Origin: Piscicola geometra
Lineage: Eukaryota; Annelida; Clitellata; Hirudinida; Piscicolidae
DNA: 64,000 bases
Direction: 5' to 3'
NCBI GenBank assembly: GCA_943735955.1
Contig: OX030958.1
Location: forward strand, 5,534,626-5,598,625
A program made the position numbers and the translations under genes. The notes beneath the pieces are model-generated. The model had not been told where the DNA came from and did no database searches. It saw only the letters and a list, made by a program, of their open reading frames with translations. Of this stretch, positions 49,301-64,000 are shown in pieces (positions within the stretch are counted from its first letter, which is position 1; every line of letters begins with the position of its first letter).

Positions 49301-50060
49301 TATCTTAATTTTTTCTATACAATAACCTTTATATATTTTGTAACTCGTTTGAATAAAGTGAATTTTTAAATCAATTGCATGTCTCCAATCATTTTTAAAT
49401 TTCTTAATCAATGTAAATTTTTTAAATATTAGTGGTAAAATTTGAATAATTTATTTTAAATTTTTTCAATAATTACATGATATTTCCCACGGCCCTGTAG
49501 CTTGGTGAATTTATAGTTTTTCTACTTTTGTGTTTTACTCCATTGGCTGTACTATTTATGTGGTTTCATTTGGAATTAGATCAAGGGATATCATAGAAGT
49601 CCTTCAAAGAGTTTAAAATGGTTGCTAAGTGCTTGGTCTACAAAATATAAATTTAATTCGCTCTTTATAATGGACTTTTATACTTTTCAGCGTTTTTGCC
49701 TCTTAGTATTAATTTCTTTATAAAAATTATTTGGAAAATTAAAATGTCTTTTCAAATGTTGAGGATTATGTACTATCAGTATGCATGGCGTTGTCCTTGT
49801 GTAATTGATACTAGTATTTTAGAATGATTTTCTTAAGAGTTTTTTTTCAAATGTTAAATATTTGCCTTTGAATGATTCAAAGTTGTTTTTAAGTTTTTAG
49901 TCATCGAGAGAAAAACGTTATATTTTTTATAATTTTATTTAAAAGCTTTTTAATTAAATTTTTCAATGAATATTTTCAAACACTCTTTATGCATTATTCA
50001 TCATATTCTAATTTACATATTTAATGATTTTTTTTCAAATTAGTTAAATTTTGACTACAC
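46304..50060. other. Unannotated AT-rich DNA
   Basis: Probable 3' flank of the preceding gene, with AATAAA at 46468-46473. No other exon supported. The minus frame at 47964-48332 (122 codons) is Phe/Lys-rich with no splice context. One polypurine tract lies at 48880-48955. Confidence 0.4.
48880..48955 (+). repeat. Polypurine (GA-rich) tract
   Basis: About 75 bases almost entirely A and G (GAAGAAG, GAGAGAAGAGAG, AAAGAAAGAA) with a few T/C interruptions. A purine strand this long can form triplex structures. Confidence 0.8.
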
Positions 50061-50067
50061 TGATTAA

Positions 50068-50110
50068 AGCGCTATAGAAATTTATTTGATTGTTTGATTT
50101 ATTGATTGAA
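50068..50110 (+). mobile_element. SINE-like 3' end, second copy of the GCGCTATAGAAATTT family
   Basis: AAGCGCTATAGAAATTTATT with a GATTG/GATTTATTGATTG tail matches the fragment at 21190-21225. Only the 3' end is preserved. Confidence 0.5.
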
Positions 50111-51690
50111 AGTAGTTTTTGAATTTATTTTTGGTTTTGCTAGTTGTTAATTTTTATCAGATAGTTTTATGCAGAGATTAATCTATTAATGCTTACTCAA
50201 CGACTAGTATCAACGTGCGGTTTCTCAGGTAATTAGGCTGATGTCTATACATTGGGCAAATTATGATTTTTTTTAGTTATTCATGATTAGTTTAACCCAT
50301 TTTTTAAAAATGTGTTCTTCTTTATTTTTTTGAAATACCTATTTCGTTTTTAAAAGAAAACAAGGGCCCACTTATAGATATTGGTCGTGAGTTTAATTCT
50401 TACACATCCTAGAAACTAAAGAACCTTGGAAAAATAGTTACTAACAAAAAATTTGAGCCCCGTGAGAAGAACATAAAAAACTTTTATTTTTTTTAACCGG
50501 ACTGGACTTGGGGAACGGTTACGTTTATTTTATTTAGGAGCCCGCCATATCATTTTTCAAAAGTTTTTTCATTTTTCTCTACACTGTAAATTTTTCATTC
50601 ATTCATCGCCTAGTAGCTAGGAAAGTAAGAATTTTAAAACTTTGAAAACTAGAGTTAATATATTCATAATTGAAGTACTGAGATGAATCTTAACGCATAA
50701 TAAACAATGTGATATATAAAATTTTCAACATGGATATTTGAAAAATATCTTTAAACGCTCTAAATATTTTCATGTTTAAAAATTTATTTCATTGATTAAT
50801 AATTTACTATCCCCTCTTTTCAATAAATTTGATATGGTTTTGCTTTTTTGCAATAAAAATTACTCTAATGAAGAGATGTCCTAAAAGTGTTTTCATAAGT
50901 CAAACTCTAAGAAAAATACGTATACATAGACAAAAAAAAATATATATATACACACAAACACATACAAATATATTTATGAATTACAAAATAATACTCCATT
51001 TGAGAGCATACATGAAAAAATCAAAAAAGCTAGGATGTTTGAAGATCTGCGAAAGAATATAAAGAAAACTGGGAATCTTATATGATAAAGTTCTTTTAAT
51101 AAATTCTGATTATTGTACTACCCCACTAATTAAAGTTTCACTTTTTGAGATTATGCCATAAAAACATTGAAAAAGTAACAATACCAAACAATCAACTCTC
51201 CAAAGATTTTATTATTTAAAAATGCTTTTTTCATTGTTATATTTATTAGAATCACTTTCGTTATAGTTTTCTGTTTTTTTGCTTCTTTTGCCAAAATATT
51301 AAAAAACGTTTTTGCAAAAAACCTGTGAATCTGAAATGTTTTAAACCGGTCCAATTGTGTGTCAATGTCAATCGTTATTTTCGACAATTACCAAGTAGGT
51401 CGTAATTCATCGCTTTGCATTTTGAAGCAATCCTAATTGTTTTGTCAAAAAATGTTAGCGTTTCATTTTGACAAACTATTTGCTTGGCTGATTCATCAGT
51501 GTACTCTACTTAATTGAAGAAATAAATTATCGGCATTTTAAGAATAACATAATATTAAAATAAATCTTTTATTGTTTTAAATATTTCATTTTAACTTTCA
51601 TTATAATTTTGAAAACTAATAATCTATTTTAATTTTTCCGAAAATTATTGCATGAATAATTTTGAAATTATTTTTGAAAGCTTAATCATC

Positions 51691-51746
51691 ATCATCACTA
51701 ATGATTTGTATAGCGCCCTTTACTAAGTGAACAAAGGCGCTCTTAA
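51691..51746 (+). repeat. Dispersed GCGCC...GGCGC hairpin repeat, copy 2
   Basis: ATCACTAATGATTTGTATAG is followed by GCGCCCTTT...AAAGGCGC, the same block and orientation as 29321-29385. The hairpin is better preserved here. Confidence 0.55.
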
Positions 51747-51923
51747 AATAAATTTGTTAAATAAAACGGTTTTTAGACCACTACCAATATATTTATATAT
51801 ATATCAGTTTAAATATATAAAAAACAAACAATCAACCTCAATAATCCAACCTCACCCAAACCACCATGACAATCACCGCCAAAAAATCACTATCACCACA
51901 AATAAAAAATTCAATCATCACCA

Positions 51924-52035
51924 CAATACCAACACTTAAACTACAGCACAATCATCACCACATCGTCCTCAAAACCATACAATACCAACACTTAAACTAC
52001 AGCACAATCATCACCACATCGTCCTCAAAACCATA
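51924..52035. repeat. Tandem duplication, 56-bp unit, two copies
   Basis: Unit 51924-51979 (starts CAATACCAACACTTAAACTA) is repeated at 51980-52035 with no mismatch seen. It lies in a C/A-rich, CACCATCATC-like stretch. Confidence 0.9.
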
Positions 52036-52059
52036 AAACACAATCATCATTCTTCTCAA

Positions 52060-52256
52060 TTTTCTGTCTTGCCACTGGTGCCGAGGCTGCAAAAGAGGGT
52101 GAAGGAGAAGTCCTTGCCAACGCTGGTACTGCTGCTGCTATGGAAGGATTTCTTCTTTATGTCGCAGCTCACTTGATTCCCTGCGGCCATCTTGGTCTGC
52201 TGCGGCCATTCTCGACAGATTCAAAACAACCAACATTCGCACTAAAAACATTCTAA
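52060..52256 (+). other. GC-richer island with open frame, unassigned
   Basis: The stretch is much less AT-rich than its surroundings. One plus frame (GAEAAKEGEGEVLANAGT...) is open for about 55 codons to a TAA at 52254-52256, and a minus frame also opens from an ATG. Neither has clear splice sites. GCGGCCATCTTGG and GCGGCCATTCTCG repeats suggest a transposon end rather than an exon. Confidence 0.25.
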
Positions 52257-52344
52257 TTAATTAAATTTAATTTTTATTTAGACTTAAGATTCTAAAATTT
52301 TAATATATTATACCCAAAACCGTTTATTCTACAAATTTATTTGA

Positions 52345-52369
52345 GCGGCTGCCAAAATGGCAGCCGCTA
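52345..52369. repeat. Perfect short hairpin
   Basis: AGCGGCTGCCA and TGGCAGCCGCT form an 11-bp perfect stem around AAA, in otherwise AT-rich DNA. It could be a fused transposon-end pair or a structured site. Confidence 0.6.
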
Positions 52370-52941
52370 ACCAAAGATCCAAATATCTTAATGAGGGAAT
52401 TAGCTTGAAAATCTGCTATAATCAATCCACCAGAGTGCCCTCACATTGTATATTGAATTGTATCAAATTGTTATGCTTGTTCAAATTTTTCATTCCAGAA
52501 AAAATATCAGTAACTATTAATTTTTTCAAACTATAATGAATTACGTATAAATGTGTTTGAAATGTTGAACTTAAATATTTGTTAAATATACTTTGAACGT
52601 TGTCAATGGAAAACTCATATTTAAATTTTCATACCACAAAATGGATTCATTTATCTTATTTGATTTCAAACTAATGGTTTCAATCATTAGAGAGTTTCTC
52701 TAACGTGTAAGTAACTGATGCTGATGTTCACAAAAACAAAGTTTAAATAAAACGTAGATAAGAGTTCAGTTCAACAATTTTTGATAACGATCACAATATT
52801 TTTCGCAGTTTGTACAATTTTATTACTTTATATTTTTAAAATGATGTTTAATTTGAATTAAATTTTTTATTAATTGAATTGTTTTTAAATACTACTGAAA
52901 AGCTTTTGTGACAATATTTGCTGAGTTATTTACACTTTCAG

Positions 52942-64000
<11,059 letters not shown>

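Overview
The window is nuclear DNA from an animal, very AT-rich, with split genes, a eukaryotic tRNA gene, tRNA-derived SINEs, cut-and-paste transposons and very long microsatellites. An invertebrate-type (i-type) lysozyme pseudogene and an intracellular GAPR-1-like CAP gene fit an invertebrate, perhaps a lophotrochozoan. I cannot name the species. Nothing suggests bacterial, plasmid, viral or CRISPR content.

Genes that can be supported, left to right. (1) A minus-strand first exon at 892-1146, resembling the first membrane helix of ABCC/MRP transporters; the gene would leave the window to the left. (2) A Cys-rich candidate last exon at 3359-3616 (minus). (3) tRNA-His(GTG) at 5219-5290. (4) A complete six-exon CAP-domain gene at 25307-28711 (plus, 263 aa), in which every splice phase agrees. 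(5) The last three coding exons of an i-type lysozyme on the minus strand (35993-35520), with a stop codon at a conserved Tyr. (6) A plus-strand gene at 43171-46303 with a 2.8-kb Lys/Asn-rich exon open over 929 codons except for one TGA, spliced in phase to a 36-residue C-terminal exon. (7) A phase-consistent chain of five exons plus the start of a sixth at 52942-64000 (plus), encoding an unrecognised membrane protein. Its introns hold a 1.3-kb (GT)n array and a 1.05-kb (TAG)n array.

Much of the rest is mobile DNA. Five elements have hAT-type termini and exact 8-bp target-site duplications: 2958-3116, 9939-10628, 15479-17476, 19144-19510 and 33755-35374. The first and fourth are two sizes of one MITE family. 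Two carry decayed hAT transposase. A sixth element with long inverted termini and a TA duplication (29737-30511) sits inside a LINE remnant. There are at least four SINE or SINE-like families. Several multi-kb stretches (5.3-9.9, 10.6-15.0, 19.8-25.3, 36-43 and 46.5-52.9 kb) show no convincing gene.

The best candidates for follow-up are the giant Lys/Asn-rich exon with its single in-frame TGA, the hAT elements and their terminal repeat architectures, and the broken lysozyme beside one of them. All gene models come from reading splice signals and frames by eye, without alignment or transcript data.
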